Source: Gerris lacustris (Eukaryota; Arthropoda; Insecta; Hemiptera; Gerridae). From it: a stretch of DNA of 64,000 nt. The stretch is from positions 15,773,050 through 15,837,049 of the forward strand of contig OX578286.1 in NCBI GenBank assembly GCA_951217055.1, read 5' to 3'. A program made the translations under genes and the position numbers. Below the pieces are notes generated by a model, which had not been told where the DNA came from, ran no database searches, and worked only from the letters and a program-made list of their open reading frames with translations. Positions 45,211-56,400 of the stretch are shown here, piece after piece (the first letter of the stretch is position 1; every line of letters begins with the position of its first letter).

Positions 45211-46035
45211 GATGAAAAAATCCTTCATACGAAATTTCATGGTCATAGCATCAGTGATTTTAGCGAAATCGTGATTGTTATATTGGTATAAGAATTTTAT
45301 CCATAGATTTACAAACATTTTAACCAAGATGTATTTTAGGACAAACTCATAAAACATAAGACAAATTATACGTATCTATACGGGTTATTCTTCAATTTTT
45401 TTAACTATAATTAATTATTTTTCTTTTTTATATGACTGACTTCTAACCTATTCACTAAATAACAAAAAATCAGTTAATATAAACTGTTGACAAAAACATA
45501 AAATGTTAAAATGTTATACCTACTCGTAATAAAATCAGATATGAAGTGCGAACGGATCACTTAATAAAGAAGGGCAGAAGGGTGAAGATAAAATGAATGG
45601 ATGTTGTCAACCCTCCAAAATCAGCCTCTCTAAATGATTCCCATACACAAGTTTACCTGGAAGACCCTTTTCTATTGTTTGAACACGTGGTTAGTATTAA
45701 CAATACAAACTTTAAATTATTTTGTAAGCTCTCGTCTGCACGCTTCTTTTTATTGTAAAATTTGGACAATCAAGAAAAAGAATCAATAAAAAAGTGGCGA
45801 ATAGACAGTCTGATCGACTTTAACTGAACCAAAATATATAATCTAAATGATTAATAAAATAAACTTTATACACAAAATTACGTAAAATGCTCTTGCATCT
45901 TACGTAAAATGCTCTTGCATCTTAAAGGAATTAATTATATAATTAAAATAAATGTTTCACAAAAGAATTGGAACAAACTTTACTCATTAAAAAAAAGTGA
46001 TACTAAATTAAATCCAAAATTTTATAATAAAAATA
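45211..46035. other. Unassigned AT-rich DNA, includes family K copy and a 22-bp duplication
   Basis: 45606-45720 shares 'aaatgattcc', 'gtttacctggaa' and 'ttgtttgaacacgtggttag' with 63810-63915 (family K). 'tacgtaaaatgctcttgcat' is duplicated exactly in tandem at 45879-45922. Confidence 0.65.
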
Positions 46036-46039
46036 GTCG

Positions 46040-46198
46040 GTTCTTCTTTAGATTGTTACTCCCCTATATGGTTTTAGAATATAAATGACTTTAACTGAAT
46101 AACTATAAGGACAAAGCGATGTTTAGTCCAATGTACTTTGGGACAAAGGAATACCACACTTCTGTTTTTATAAGAGGAGTAGCAGCCTAAAGAAGAAC
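46040..46198. mobile_element. Hairpin MITE 1
   Basis: GTTCTTCTTTAGATTGTTAC plus TCCCCT (46040-46065) pairs with AGGAGTAGCAGCCTAAAGAA plus GAAC (46175-46198). Length 159 bp, no coding sequence. Confidence 0.75.
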
Positions 46199-46209
46199 AC
46201 TACAAACAC

Positions 46210-46269
46210 CTTCTTTAGATTGTTACTCCCCTCTGAGTTGTCTATGAGGGGAGCAACAATCTAAAGAAG
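46210..46269. mobile_element. Hairpin MITE 2
   Basis: CTTCTTTAGATTGTTACTCC plus CCT (46210-46232) pairs over 23 bp, with one or two mismatches, to 46247-46269; the loop is 14 bases. It has the same terminus as the neighbouring 46040-46198 hairpin, 11 bp away. Confidence 0.8.
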
Positions 46270-46384
46270 TGCCAAAAAATCGACTAGCTCTATGATAATG
46301 ATAATGTTGATTGACTCCTCAAGAAGAAGCAAATTATAAGAAACCTATGACGTACCCAGGCTTTAATGACATAAATAATAAGTT

Positions 46385-46735
46385 TTAGGTTTCTGAACGA
46401 AGTACGAAAAGAAACCATATAACGGCTGTCTGTCTGTACGGTGGCATGTTTCAATTCATATAAACTACAAGAGCTAGGAACATTAAATTCGGCACACAGG
46501 TGCATCTCGGAATCTGTGACAATTGTACACTTTTTGGAGTTTTCACATTTAATATTTCCAAGATGGCGGGCGACTAAAAAAATATTTTAGTCACCATGAC
46601 ATGTTATACATCAATTTGAAGGTTTTCTAGTGTAGAAAAAGAATATGAAACTATTAAAATTTTACTCTTAATAATTTTAACTTAATCGTACAGAAACAGA
46701 AACGTGAAGCGCGCCTTACTTGTTTTTAAGTTAAG
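46385..46735 (-). repeat. Family D copy, partial, inverted
   Basis: 'aggtttctgaacgaagtacg', 'accatataacggctgtctgt', 'ggtggcatgtttcaattcat', 'gtgcatctcggaatctgtga', 'gtcaccatgacatgttatac' and 'cagaaacgtgaagcgcgcct'. Lacks the tandem 'ttattaagtaatag' part. Confidence 0.82.
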
Positions 46736-47514
46736 ATACGGATTATATTGAAGTAGAGATTACAAAGGTACCGCGATCGCTAACCCAGATTATAGTCGGC
46801 TAAGTCCAGCTGTCCAAAACTAGAACAAACAGGGCTTACTGGTTCCCAACTGGGTATATAAGGGCCCGCATCGCTTCCTACTCTAACCCTATACAATCCA
46901 CGTTCTAACACACTTCCACCTAGTATGCTTTCCCTTTTCACAACTGTGTGACCTTTTTTTTTTCAAAACACTCTAACCCCATGAAAAGGCGGTAGTTGCA
47001 TGAACTCCTTTATGTAAATGGTTTTCCCACGCGTGTACTATCTACACCTGTTCATTATGAGACCTTTCACCATTAACAACTTGCTACTTCAGTTCTGATC
47101 GTGTGTGGAGCGCGCGTTCTGTACAAACGTAATCGCTTTGTTTTTTGTTGAGAATACATACCCTACCTAACTACAGCCATTAGACTGATAAAACTATGTT
47201 TTGATAAACTATCTTTTTAAAAAAATAATATTAATTATAAGTTAGACAAGTGCAGGGGTTTGTTTAGTAGCTTTTATTGCTTATAATTTTCGCTTATTTT
47301 GTATTTTCTAGTCGCTTTTAATGTTGAAAATTACATGAGTTTTATAAATTAAATGACAAAATATTTAATATGTAAGTATGTATATACATAGGCTATGTTC
47401 ATTGAAATGTAACCATGTTATTTGTTTTTTACTGAGATATTGTAAAAAGTAATCATTGCCGAATAAGGTTATCATCAGAATACTGAAGACCATAAAATAT
47501 TAAATATACATCAC
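46736..47514. other. Unassigned DNA with a TATA-like box
   Basis: 46740-47110 is less AT-rich. 'gggtatataagggcccgc' at 46852-46869 is a good TATA-box match in front of pyrimidine-rich sequence, but no open frame or LTR follows. 47120-47514 is AT-rich; nothing recognised. Confidence 0.35.
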
Positions 47515-47875
47515 ACGACGGGAAAAAGAGCCGGATAGAGCATACTTCGACGATTTTATGCTATTAAAACCCAATATTGGCAAATTTATTTAATCCTTAC
47601 CTCATTTTTTACTCTTGCACCAAAAATTTAATTTTGAGGGATTTAAACGTTTTGAGGTCCCCTGAATCCAAAAAAGGTGTTTTAAAAATTGTCTGTCTGT
47701 TGTCTATGCAGAACCGTGAAACCTAAACTATTGGACCGATTTTTAAGAAATTTTGCAAACATGTTCAGAAAACTCATACCTCGAGGCGAAATTTAGAAAT
47801 AAGCATTAGCTCCAAATTTGAGGGCACTACCCTCACCCTAAAAACTCTGAAAAAACGTGAAACAAATTATCTCAG
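47515..47875. repeat. Family A scrap and family B fragment
   Basis: 47545-47610 ('gacgattttatgctattaaa', 'ggcaaatttatttaatcctt') is a scrap of family A. 47635-47870 ('gggatttaaacgttttgagg', 'tccaaaaaaggtgttttaaa', 'ctaaactattggaccgattt', 'gagggcactaccctc') is family B in reverse orientation. Confidence 0.65.
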
Positions 47876-48720
47876 AAACAGTTGCGACGATTATGATTAA
47901 AAATTTATAAAATGAAGTCCATTTAAATACGATTAAAATGTTTGTTTTTTACTTTCTAATATACGTATTACAAGATACATATAAAGAGAAAGTATTGTGA
48001 AGGCACAATAATTAGATTTTTATCAATTACTAATTAACTCTCTGAATCGACAAGACGAATTTAAGAAGCGACAGATGTCTAGTTATATACTATAAAATAA
48101 TGGCAAGGACGTGCAGAAGATGTTAACTGACTTTAGAGAATTGTAGTTTAAGCAATTAATGTAGCATCGTTAAATTATCATTCAGAGATGTGCTTAATAG
48201 AATAGGCGAGGACTAGAATGTAGGATGAGTGTCCGTCCGTCTGTCTGTCCAGAACTGACATACAGCCTGACATTCGACACTCCGAGGTCAACAGTCACAA
48301 TGTATTGTTTTACAGTTTGGTATCATTGTTACCGGCACGTCGCATTCAGATTGCACATCCTGCCATTGTGTCAAGGCAGACACACTAACAAATCTAAAAT
48401 ACCCTCTTCTTTTATAATCTTATTGTAACCAATATATACAAGACTTTAAGCACATCTAATTCTTTCAGCGATAACAACCGTGTTTTTCTTTTGAACTTGC
48501 AAAACAACTGGTAAATCTTCAACACTTCCAGATATCTTGTGATCTTATTAACCAGGTGGTTATTAAGACAATAGCGCTAAAAGAAGATCCAAACTTAGAT
48601 CTAGATAAGATGGATGTCATGAGGGCCTCTCTTTATTCAACACTTAAAGATGTCTCTTATACATTTTTAAAGATTTCATTTTTTAATGAATGCGATGCCT
48701 AATCAGACACCTGCTTTCTA
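47876..48720. other. Unassigned DNA
   Basis: 'catataaagagaaagtattg' at 47979 is another family B terminus. The 67-codon plus frame at 48225-48428 begins with a GTCTGTCTGTC repeat and is unrecognised. Confidence 0.4.
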
Positions 48721-48722
48721 AT

Positions 48723-49580
48723 TAAAAAAATCGGATACAGGGTACCTCGGAACTTTTCCTCACTTCAGTGGCTTCTCCTACTGCTTCGCAGCAGGAGGAA
48801 GCAGCATTGGACGTGGTCAGTACCTGGATGGGTGGCGGTTCTGAACAAACTGATTTATTATCATTTCTCAAAAAAACCTTATTTTTAATACCTACATTTT
48901 ATTTAATTATTTGAAGTTTGGCGGTATTTTGACAGATGTAAACAAACTTTGACGTCATAAAAATTATCGCAATAATATAAATAATTATATTCCCTTATAA
49001 CTTTTAAACTAATTAATGGAATTTCATCGGTTTTTTTTATATTTGTTCCTTAATTTTTCCCGGTTCCAACGATATGCTATACGTCAAAAACCTATATATA
49101 CTTTCAGTATTATTAACCGTCAAAGTTTAAAAATTCAAAAATTGATAACTTCAAAATGGCGGCCAATATCAAAATGAAATTTAGTGGGCTGTTTGTCATA
49201 CAGAGGGGGGGGGGGGGGGGGGTGTCATATATTCGAGCCAAATTTCAACTCAATCAGGACGATTATCGAATTTATTACGATTTGTTTTAAATTTTTGCTG
49301 ACTCAACAAACTGGGTTCAAGATTGTGGAAAAATTTGATTTTCCGGGCGGCACCACTACGGGTAAGTACTGATTTTCCTGCCGTTTCAACTCTCTAGGTT
49401 AAATACATTGAGCACTACGATGATAACACACACACACATACATACATACATACAGACGTCATGCTGAAAACCACTCAGTAGGTCTTAAAAACACCCAAAA
49501 CGCATAATTCCGTTGAAAACTCGAAAACAAATTTTTTGGTGAAGACAGTACTTTTCCTACTATAGGTAGTGACGAAAAGT
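48723..49580 (+). mobile_element. 5S-rRNA-headed SINE-like element, copy 3
   Basis: Starts 'taaaaaaatcggatacaggg', ends at the inverted repeat 'acttttcctactataggtag'. Full body present. A G18 run at about 49205-49222 interrupts the block that reads 'catacagagaggtatattc' in copy 2. 'cacacacatacatacatac' microsatellite near 49430-49455 is expanded relative to copy 1. Confidence 0.83.
48790..48846 (+). pseudogene. 5S rRNA-derived promoter head, copy 3
   Basis: GGAAGCAGCATTGGACGTGG followed by TCAGTACCTGGATGGGTGGC. One box C change (ACTTGG to ACCTGG) and GACC to GGCG compared with copy 2. Confidence 0.85.
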
Positions 49581-49692
49581 AAAAAAGCAAATCGCACTTT
49601 AATGATATTCCATAACAATTATCAAAGTGAATTTCCCTAATTTTAAGTTATTCGTGTATAAGTGTATTAAATTAGGGGAATTATTGAATAGA

Positions 49693-50118
49693 CATTAGTA
49701 GTAGTAGTAAGTAGTAGCAGTATAGTAAGGTGCTAGTACTAGAACTAGACGGGTAGGACGAACCACTTGTTGGAACCTAGCAATTAGGCCATCACTTAGG
49801 CCCTTTTTACTACACCCGCGGAAGAGAGTTCCAGCAACTTCACACATCATACCTCTGTACATTGTGACGAAGCGAGTATGACGTGATCAATAGTGAGCCA
49901 TATAAATCAGAGCGTCACGGCGAGGAATCGAACCTACTATCTCGTACCGCTCATGATTCAGTGATGGACGAGCAGACGTAGTAAATAATTTAACTCACAC
50001 GGCCACGCCTGGCTCTTCATGCGTTCAGCCTTCATATGGCCATCATCAGTATCCTGATCTGTAACACTCATTGAAGCTCGACTTGCCCAGTATATATAAT
50101 AGATATATGGAGGTCATC
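49693..50118 (-). mobile_element. tRNA-derived SINE with CTA tail, inverted copy
   Basis: On the minus strand: 'atatatactgggcaagtcga' (5' side), the CTGATGATGGCC...GGCTGAAC core, the tRNA-like A box TGGCCGTGTGAG and B box GGTTCGATTCC, a body with 'acgctctgatttatatggct', and a 3' tail of CTACTA units (seen as 'tagtagtagtaagtagtagc' on the plus strand). The same order as the complete copy at 59727-60157; its first about 30 bp are replaced. No flanking duplication found by eye. Confidence 0.85.
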
Positions 50119-50170
50119 TTACAGGATTAACATAAATCCATGTAAATCGTTCCTTTATCTTAAATATTCT

Positions 50171-50290
50171 TGGCAAGTCCAGCCTCAATGAGTGTTAGGC
50201 ACTGTGCAGGCACTGATGATGGCTGAAAGCTGCTTTGTTTATTAAGCCAGTTTCAATTTACGTTATTCCATCAATCTTTAAAGTTCAGAT
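50171..50290 (+). repeat. Penelope-like or retrozyme-like tail, second copy
   Basis: 'ggcaagtccagcctcaatga', 'gtgttaggcactg', CTGATGA (50213-50219), GGCTGAAAGCTGCTTTG and 'acgttattccatc'. The first part matches the SINE's 5' region; the second matches 28283-28360. Stem II is deleted (CTGATGATGGCTGAAAG), so the ribozyme fold is broken here. Confidence 0.5.
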
Positions 50291-50784
50291 TCCTAGGAAA
50301 GTTCGAAGGGAAAACAATTTGAAAAAGATCGTGGAAAGCATTAACGGTTTGTTTAGAAAAAAACAGTAAAACTTTATACTAAACAAATTTAATCTCTAGG
50401 GAAAAAGGTCCGGGATTAGTGCATATTTCAATAAAAGGATGGACGTATTTATAAAAGATGGGTAGAATTATTCAATATACATTAAGAATGATGCTTTTTT
50501 ATAGGTTAAAAAAAGGATTAAAAAAAACATTAGTTATGGAAAGCAAATAATCCTGGTTGGCTTATAAACCAGTCATGGGATTAAGTTAAGATTATAAGTA
50601 TATAAGTAGGGGTTTGTTTAATGTGAATGACATTTTAAGAGCAAATTTGAAGAATGTGGATTTCAAAAACAGTGAAAATATTAATATTTGTATCTTAGCT
50701 TACTTTTGACGCATGAGAATATTACATTTCTCTAATATAGTACAAAGATAGCAGGCTAAAAATTGTCTAAACTCAAGCTATAAA
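50291..50784. other. Unassigned AT-rich DNA
   Basis: Nothing recognised. Confidence 0.45.
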
Positions 50785-51275
50785 TCAAGCTAGAATTTTG
50801 TGTCTAAGTTAATCTTTTAGTGCCTTTTAAGAATATTTTTTCGGCTAAGTTCTTCTGCGGAACATACCTTGGCAATAAGTTTTTGTAAAAAGCAACCCTT
50901 TGAAGAAACGACCCATTTCCATGTCCCGCCCATTTTTATGGACAATATGAATTTCACGATTCCTAATAATAAATTAGTTAGTAGACCAAAAATCAAGTTA
51001 ATGTTAATATGTCACTTAATAGGTTAATTATTCAAATATTACTCAAAATTAAAAATGGTAATTTTTATCAATTGACAAACACCCATCAAATTGATGTTTG
51101 GTCAACTAACTAATTTTGTACTTATGATCAAGAAAATTACATTGTCCACCAAAATGGGCAGGACATGGCCACTATCCACTTATTTTTTAATTGCCTATAA
51201 CGCAAGCTATGTCCCGCAGAGGAACTTGGGCTGACCACATGTTCTTACAAAGCAAGTCACTAACAGATTGGGCTA
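50785..51275. mobile_element. Second copy of the TA-type inverted-repeat MITE
   Basis: Left arm 'aagttaatcttttagtgcct', 'aagaatattttttcggctaa', 'gttcttctgcggaacatacc'; right arm 'gctatgtcccgcagaggaac', 'gctgaccacatgttctta'. The interior ('ctaactaattttgtacttat', 'acattgtccaccaaaatggg') also matches 10359-10848. Terminal sequence is decayed and the ends are approximate. Confidence 0.72.
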
Positions 51276-51566
51276 AGTAATTATGAACTCGTATTTGAGA
51301 AAGTTTGTCTGAGTAGTCTCGGACCTCGGACCGATTTAGTATAGTAGTTAGTGTTAATTATTTTGAGAGATTTTTTTTTACACAATTAACCATATTAAGT
51401 TTTTTTTCTAGAGCTATAGGTATTATATTTGAATGAATTCGGTTAATAAAAATTATTGTAACAACAATTAACATATTATTTTGTTTCATAATGTTCATTT
51501 GTAGTTTATTTTCATTTAAGTTTAATAGAGGCAATATTTTATGTACTTTAATACATAAAAAAAAAT
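51276..51566. other. Unassigned AT-rich DNA
   Basis: Nothing recognised. Confidence 0.45.
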
Positions 51567-52175
51567 CGGTCCGAGACAACTCAGACAAACTTTCTCATAT
51601 ACGAGTTTATAATTACTTAGCCCAGTGTTTTCCATTTATTATGTTTTCGTATGTAAATTTAATTATTATTGAACATTTCATCAAAATGTATCATAAAAAT
51701 AACATCTCCTGGGCGGGGAATCGAACCCGGGCTCTCTCCGTCCGCGTTTTAAGCTTATTTCTCAGGAACTAGATTTTTCCCGGGAAAACGGCTTTTATCG
51801 TTGGATCCGTATTTAAATGGACTACATTTTAGAATTTTTTAATCAAAATCGTCGGAACCGTTTTCGAGAAATATTTTTTTTTCACGTTTTTTCAGGGTTT
51901 TTGGGGGGTAGCGCCCCCAAATTTGGAGCTAAAATTCATTTCTCGATTTCGCCTCGGGGTATGATTTTTCTGAACATGTATGCCGAATTTTGTCAAAATC
52001 AGCCCAGTAGTGTAGGCTCCAGGCGTCTGCACAGACAGACGACAGACGACAGACGACGGACAGACATTTTTTAAAAACCACTTTTTTGGACTCAGGGGAC
52101 CTCAAAACGTGTAAATCCATCAAAATCGAATTTTCGCGCCATCACAATACTTTCTCTTTATATGAGAAAGTAATA
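51567..52175 (-). repeat. Family B, complete copy 1
   Basis: Plus-strand order: 'atcggtccgagacaactcag', an AT-rich spacer, the tRNA-like segment (51709-51768), 'gggggtagcgcccccaaatt', 'gtcaaaatcagcccagtagt', a GACAGACGACAGACGAC run, 'ggactcaggggacctcaaaa', and a terminal hairpin 'tactttctctttatatgag' plus 'aaagta'. The Pol III promoter points along the minus strand. About 80% like the copies at 55806 and 57995. Frames of 64-93 codons are shared but unrecognised. Confidence 0.87.
51709..51768 (-). pseudogene. tRNA-like segment of family B, copy 1
   Basis: Minus strand begins TCCTGAG and ends CCCAGGA, pairing at 6 of 7 positions like an acceptor stem. GGGTTCGATTCCCC forms a T-arm with a perfect B box; TAAGCTTAAAAC stands at the A box. 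About 60 nt, shorter than a true tRNA, with no proper anticodon arm. Confidence 0.7.
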
Positions 52176-52610
52176 AACAAAACAATTGCTCCAACATTTA
52201 TTATTCGCTTATGGTGCCAATAAAAATTTTACCAGCCTTAAGAAGTCCTAGATGAAGTTAAATAATGCAGTTTGTAAAAAAAATAGAGAAAAAAGAAATA
52301 ATTTTTATTTGAATTTAATCGTGGTTTTTTCACACAAAATACTTGTAAACTCTGACCAAGAGTTAGCAGAAGATCAATATTACTCCGTGATATAATATTA
52401 ATGTAGCTGAGAGTAAAATATACAGCAATATATATTTGAATGTATTCTAGTCTAGAGATAAATAAATCGGGAATAAATAAGAGTTTATATTATAGGGGAA
52501 ACGAAACAGAACATGCGAGCTCCTATGGAAGTCTGAATTCTTGATAGCTAACCGTCAGTTGCGTCGACTCTGCTTCTTTCGACCTTCGATCCCACAAACT
52601 AACGAATTTC
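52176..52610. other. Unassigned DNA
   Basis: Nothing recognised; 52500-52610 is GC-richer and leads into a MITE. Confidence 0.45.
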
Positions 52611-52612
52611 TA

Positions 52613-52876
52613 AGGCGCATCTGCTCATTCGCACATCAATAGCGAGGCGAATAGTAAGACGAGTGGCGAGGCGAATGTAAAATCGGTTCGTCATTCGACT
52701 CGTCGCTCGTGGAGCTCGTGGAAGGGGCTGTTTTATGAGACGAGTCAAAGATTCGCTTCGCCGAAGCGAACACTTGGCGAGTATTTAGACAAATGGTCGG
52801 TTCGTGGTTTGTGTAATGAGGACGAACGCGAATGCGAGGGCCGTAGAGTCACGATCGCGAATGTGTAAATGCGCTT
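52613..52876. mobile_element. TA-flanked MITE, 264 bp
   Basis: Left end AGGCGCATCTGCTCATTCGC; right end, reverse-complemented, AAGCGCATTTACACATTCGC; TA flanks both ends (52611-52612, 52877-52878). GC-rich interior with many GCGAATG/CGAGGCGAA motifs and a palindrome GATTCGCTTCGCCGAAGCGAA (near 52750-52770). Confidence 0.72.
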
Positions 52877-52914
52877 TACGACTGTATTAGTGAAATCCTC
52901 TAATAAATGCACGC

Positions 52915-53990
52915 TAAGTGCGGCACATAGCTTTCCTTGCGTCTTATTTCGTATACTTTAATAATTAGTATCCTTTTATAACATATTATTGCCAAATTCA
53001 TTTAATTTTCACTTTGTTACAAATCTGTCAAAATTGTTTTGATTTTGTTACGAGCTTACCGAAGGTAACGGACCTATATGATCGTTCTAAAGAACGAAAA
53101 TATTTATTAGTTCCGTGTCTGTCTGTCGCTCTATTTTTGCGAACCAATATAACTTAAAAACTACACATCTGATTTCAATGAAATTTGGATGGTAGATCAT
53201 AATTAGTTCATTGTTGGTCACATATAAGTTTGAACCTTCTACGCCTATTTGTTTCTCTTCCACATGCGCACAAACATACATTTATTTACAGCTATAGCTC
53301 CAAAAGTACTCATCTTATTTTTAAACATTTTTGATGATTTATCGAAAGTAATCTTCAGATAGCCCCAGATTAATTTGAACCGTTTACGCTCTTTAACTTT
53401 TGCTAAATTGATACTTAAGTACATGTAAAAAATCAAAACAATTTTTATAAGATTAAAAAACGAGGAAACAACTAAACAAATTAGACAATAATGGCTTGTA
53501 AAAGCATAAAATACGTGATAGCATGCGAGGAAGCTATATGCCACACCAATTGGCAGTCTATTTTTACAAGAATTAAAGTATCTATTTAGGAAAATTTAAA
53601 GTGCGCAGGTGGTTGACATTTTTCTGGGGCCATATGCGCACTTTCGACAAACCATTGAAATTTCTTAAAAATTAAATAAGTATACTTTTGAATATATAGG
53701 TGTAAATATATGTGTATGTTTGTGGGATGTGGAAGATAAACAAATGGAAGATTGAAACTTATATTACATGGGACAACAATGGGCTAATTTATGAACGACC
53801 ATCTAAATTGCATTAAAATTGGGCGTGTAGTTTAGATATATTGTTTCGCAAAAGGTGAGCGAAAGACACCTGACCAAACATGTTCCCTGATATCTGAAAC
53901 AGATTTCTGTCTATGAATTTTTAAAATCGGAGACATCAAAAATGTGTGATTTTTAGAACGATTACCTTCGGTAAACTCGTAAGCAAAATA
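52915..53990. repeat. Family A foldback copy
   Basis: 53047-53420 (from 'acgagcttaccgaaggtaac') is inversely repeated by 53575-53985 (to 'ccttcggtaaactcgta'), giving a stem of about 370-400 bp with many mismatches. The loop region 53425-53560 ('acaataatggcttgtaaaag', 'gaggaagctatatgccacac') is itself repeated in inverse at 52920-53045. This shows family A is a long-inverted-repeat (foldback) element, and that most other copies in the window are single arms. Confidence 0.75.
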
Positions 53991-54542
53991 GTAAATAAAT
54001 AATAAAAAAAAATACATCATAAATTTGTAAGTTATATCAAATTTATAGTTAACTATAATATGTATAACAAAACGTATGTAAAAAAGAAGTATCACTCCAT
54101 ATAAAGAAAGAGTAACGTAGTGTCTAGTTTTAACAAGATAATTAAGTAGATAATACGTTTAAAAGGATGGGCTAGGGGGAAAAAAAGATAAAAGAGGGCG
54201 TATAAGTGTAGACAGATAATACTTAGGTATCGACCTAGTGTGAGAGGGGTTGTTTCTAGTGATTCTCTCTCTCTATTGCTTGTAGCTAACTCACTCTGTT
54301 CACAGATTGTTCAGTCGAGCTCCTACTCACTGCTGAATCCCTGGTCGTATTCTGTCAGAAAAACTCAGAATATGCAAGAACTCTGACAACAATGACAAGA
54401 ATTTTCTCCCCTCTCTAATTTTATACGTTCCTACTTCTAGAGCGCTAGTTCCTCTACTCCAGCGCAACGCGAGTTTAAAGCCTCTACATTAGTATCTCCT
54501 TGTATATTTTCTAATAAGGATAATTCTTGAATTCTTCCATAA
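53991..54542. other. Unassigned DNA
   Basis: 54160-54500 is GC-richer ('gattctctctctctattgct', 'gcgcaacgcgagtttaaag') with no coding frame. Nothing recognised. Confidence 0.4.

Positions 54543-54574
<32 letters not shown>
54543..54574. repeat. T32 run
   Basis: Unbroken T run. Confidence 0.95.
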
Positions 54575-54580
<6 letters not shown>

Positions 54581-55012
54581 TATTATTAAAGAAAAAATAA
54601 TTTCTTATTAGAAAAACATATTTTTACAGGGGCATGTGGACTTTTTCCATTAGCATATGATTTTTAATTTTAATTTTCTTTGGGATACGAGTGAAGTAAC
54701 TTCAGATTACATAAAATATATGAATTAGAGGGAAATAGCGTTGTAAGGTTTAATAAAAACAAAATAAAACAGTTTCGTAAATTGTATGTACATCGTCATG
54801 TTATGTACTATAAATAAATAAACCATTTACAACTGCACTATGTTAAGATAGTAAATTTTATGTATTAGTCTATTTGTAAAATATACCCTAATGATGTAAA
54901 TAAATTTTACGAAACTAGTTGGCTTAACTGTTGTTTTTATTAAACCGTATGTTCATTAATTATTTTAACGGGTTTAAATTCAAATCTTTTAGTAAAATAT
55001 ATGTATAGATCA
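54575..55012. other. Unassigned AT-rich DNA
   Basis: Nothing recognised. Confidence 0.45.
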
Positions 55013-55135
55013 GGGGTGGGGCATGAATGCGGTCAATGTGAGCCGCATTATGGTTTTTCATGAATTATAAAGAGCCACACAATAATTTCATACTAAAATA
55101 CAGAAAATAATTATTTTAAAAAATTCATTAATAAA
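55013..55135. mobile_element. hAT-like terminus, one end only
   Basis: CAGGGGTGGGGCATGAATGC followed by 'gtgagccgcattatgg' and 'agagccacac' resembles hAT termini of the CAGGGGTGGGC type. The other end is absent; family E begins at 55138. Confidence 0.5.
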
Positions 55136-55137
55136 TA

Positions 55138-55503
55138 ATTTACAAGATAAAAAGAACTTTTTATATATTACGTTTTTAAATTTTCTGTCATAAATAATAA
55201 ATTTGAAGATCATAAAATGAAGATCGTAAATATAGGATATGTCAAAACAAATAATAACGTGCGGATTTTTTTCGAACTAACTTTCCATACAGCAAAATTT
55301 GCTGAAAACGAATTAAATTCTGCTGAAAGATGGCTAAAAGGATTATTAAAATAATGTATTGGGTATTGGCATCGTGTTCTGAGCTATTCTAAAAGTTTCA
55401 AATGTCTAGCTACTCGGGAAGTTAGTTAAAAATCGATTGCAAGATTTGTACTGGACAAACAAACAAACAAACAAGAAAGCAAGCTAATAAAAACGTAATA
55501 AAA
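55138..55503 (+). repeat. Family E copy 3
   Basis: 'tttacaagataaaaagaact' to 'gctaataaaaacgtaataaa', with three CAAA-type units before the end. Full length and uninterrupted. Confidence 0.8.
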
Positions 55504-55805
55504 TAAAATAAATTATGAGCGAAGAGCTTTAGAAAAATCTTGCAAATATTATGTCAAATTTGTTAAATACGGCAATAGCAATTCTATAAGATTGGTCAAC
55601 TAAGAACGATACTTTGACTTCACGAACTTTATTGTGGAGTACAAAGATTCATAGTAACATTTTGTTCCAAATGAAATTTGTACAGAACTGCAAGCAGTTT
55701 CGTTAAGTCAGACTTAAAAATGAAGAATAATATAAAATTATAAATAGGAATACGAAAAAAATCATCGATATAAAATACCAATAAAACAATTTTAGGGTCT
55801 GTATG
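55504..55805. other. Unassigned AT-rich DNA
   Basis: Nothing recognised. Confidence 0.45.
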
Positions 55806-56400
55806 AAAAAATCGGTCCGAGACAACTCAGACAAACTTTCTCATATACGCTTTCATAATTACTTAGCCCAATATTTTCTATTTATTAGTTTTCTTATGTA
55901 CATTTAATTATTATTAAACATTTCATCAAAATGTATCACAAAAATATCTTCTCCTGGCCTGGGAATCGAACCTGGGCTTTCTCCGTCCGCGTTTTAAGCT
56001 ATTTTCTCAGGAAATAGATTCTTCCCGGGAAAACGGCTTATATCGTTAGATTCGTATTTAAATGGACTATATTTTAGAATTATTTAATCAAAATCGTCAG
56101 AACCGTTTTTGAGAAATAATTTTTTTTTCAGAGTTTTTGGGGGTAGCGCCCCTAAATTTGGAGATTAAATTCATTTCTCGATTTCACCTCGGGGTATGAT
56201 TTTTCTGAACATGTATGCCCAATGTCATCAAAATCGGCCCTGTAGAGGGCTCCAGGCGTGTGCACAGACAACAGAACGACATTTTTTAAAAACCACTTTT
56301 TTGAACTCAGGGGACCTCAAAACGTGTAAATCAATCAAAATCTCAAAATAGAACTTTCGCGCCATCACAATTCCTTCTCTTTATATGAGAAAGTAATAAG
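55806..56400 (-). repeat. Family B, complete copy 2
   Basis: Same order as copy 1, from 'aaatcggtccgagacaactc' to the terminal hairpin 'ctctttatatgagaaagtaa'. tRNA-like segment at about 55952-56010 ('cctgggaatcgaacctgggc' on the plus strand). The GACAGACGAC run is shortened. Confidence 0.87.

Noticed and set aside
51709..51768. A functional tRNA gene
   Set aside because: Acceptor and T-arm are good, but it is about 60 nt, has no proper anticodon arm, and is part of a dispersed family with the same segment at 55952 and 58140.
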